NCBI GenBank assembly: GCA_016840305.1
Contig: JAEOSP010000204.1
Location: forward strand, 1-5,085
DNA: 5,085 nt
Direction: 5' to 3'
Source of the DNA: Candidatus Hodarchaeota archaeon
Lineage (GTDB): Archaea; Asgardarchaeota; Heimdallarchaeia; Hodarchaeales; Hodarchaeaceae
Shown: positions 4,935 through 5,085 of the stretch, in pieces
How positions within the stretch are numbered: the stretch's first letter is position 1
Layout of the letters: each line of letters starts with the position of its first letter
Made by a program: the position numbers and the translations under genes
Notes under the pieces: model-generated
What the model saw: only the letters and a program-made list of their open reading frames with translations
The model's database searches: none
What the model was told of the DNA's origin: nothing

Positions 4935-4976
4935 AAGATCACAAATCTATGATCTTTCATTTGAATCATGAAAAGA
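4935..4976 (+). terminator. Overlapping stem-loops after the aldolase gene
   Basis: AAGATCA (4935-4941) pairs perfectly with TGATCTT (4950-4956) around an 8-nt loop. The right arm also belongs to TCTTTCAT (4953-4960), which can pair with ATGAAAAGA (4968-4976) with one bulged A. The two folds are mutually exclusive. They start 43 bp after the stop codon and may mark the transcript end. No strong T-run follows, so termination is inferred from position. Confidence 0.3.
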
Positions 4977-5011
4977 GATAATCTAACGGCTTAAAAATAT
5001 TTTCCAAAAAT

Positions 5012-5069
5012 AATGTTATACGAATTACTATTGCAAAAAAATATTGGTATGAGATGATCGTATAACGTT
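5012..5069. repeat. Long inverted repeat at the right edge
   Basis: GTTATACGA (5015-5023) is the perfect reverse complement of TCGTATAAC (5058-5066). Outward, the arms continue with one G-T mismatch and two more paired bases (AAT at 5012-5014, GTT at 5067-5069), giving 12-nt arms around a 34-nt AT-rich interior. It may be paired operator sites ahead of a gene beyond the window, or an RNA hairpin. No gene starts are visible in the remaining 16 bp. Confidence 0.45.
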
Positions 5070-5085
5070 GGTATTACACACGAAC

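Overview
The window is AT-rich, roughly one third G+C by eye, with AGA-dominated arginine codons. It carries five complete protein genes and the 3' end of a sixth. No rRNA, tRNA, CRISPR array, transposase or phage gene is visible. The regulator families, the weak or absent Shine-Dalgarno sites at several starts, and TATA-like boxes at plausible distances fit an archaeon, possibly an Asgard-type one. A low-GC bacterium cannot be excluded: the aldolase is of a type best known from bacteria, and one gene has a clear Shine-Dalgarno site.

Layout, left to right. (1) The 3' end of an unrecognised membrane protein gene, + strand, running in from the left edge. (2) A 200-bp intergenic region holding a 20-bp element that recurs 2.2 kb away, plus a near-palindrome. 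(3) A 155-aa AbrB/SpoVT-like protein, + strand, in which the fold-defining hairpin occurs twice. (4) A convergent junction with inverted repeats. (5) An integral-membrane methyltransferase of the ICMT/PEMT type, - strand, GTG start. (6) A TetR-family regulator, - strand. (7) A compact divergent control region with two copies of a TGAG-N6-CTCA dyad, overlapping the outermost start codon of the next gene. (8) A soluble class I SAM-dependent methyltransferase, + strand, with a long N-terminal extension. (9) A 484-bp gene-free stretch with several stem-loops and one speculative small-RNA unit. (10) A complete class II fructose-bisphosphate aldolase, + strand. (11) A right-hand intergenic region with stem-loops and a long inverted repeat cut off from whatever gene lies beyond the edge.

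The central unit is membrane methyltransferase, TetR and soluble methyltransferase, with the divergent operators between the last two. The simplest reading is a small TetR-controlled regulon of methyl-transfer enzymes, probably acting on a lipid or another hydrophobic ligand; the substrate is not readable from sequence. The aldolase is a separate central-carbon gene with its own leader. The AbrB-like gene is another possible regulator, and the recurrence of part of the TetR control region upstream of it is the most intriguing link in the window.
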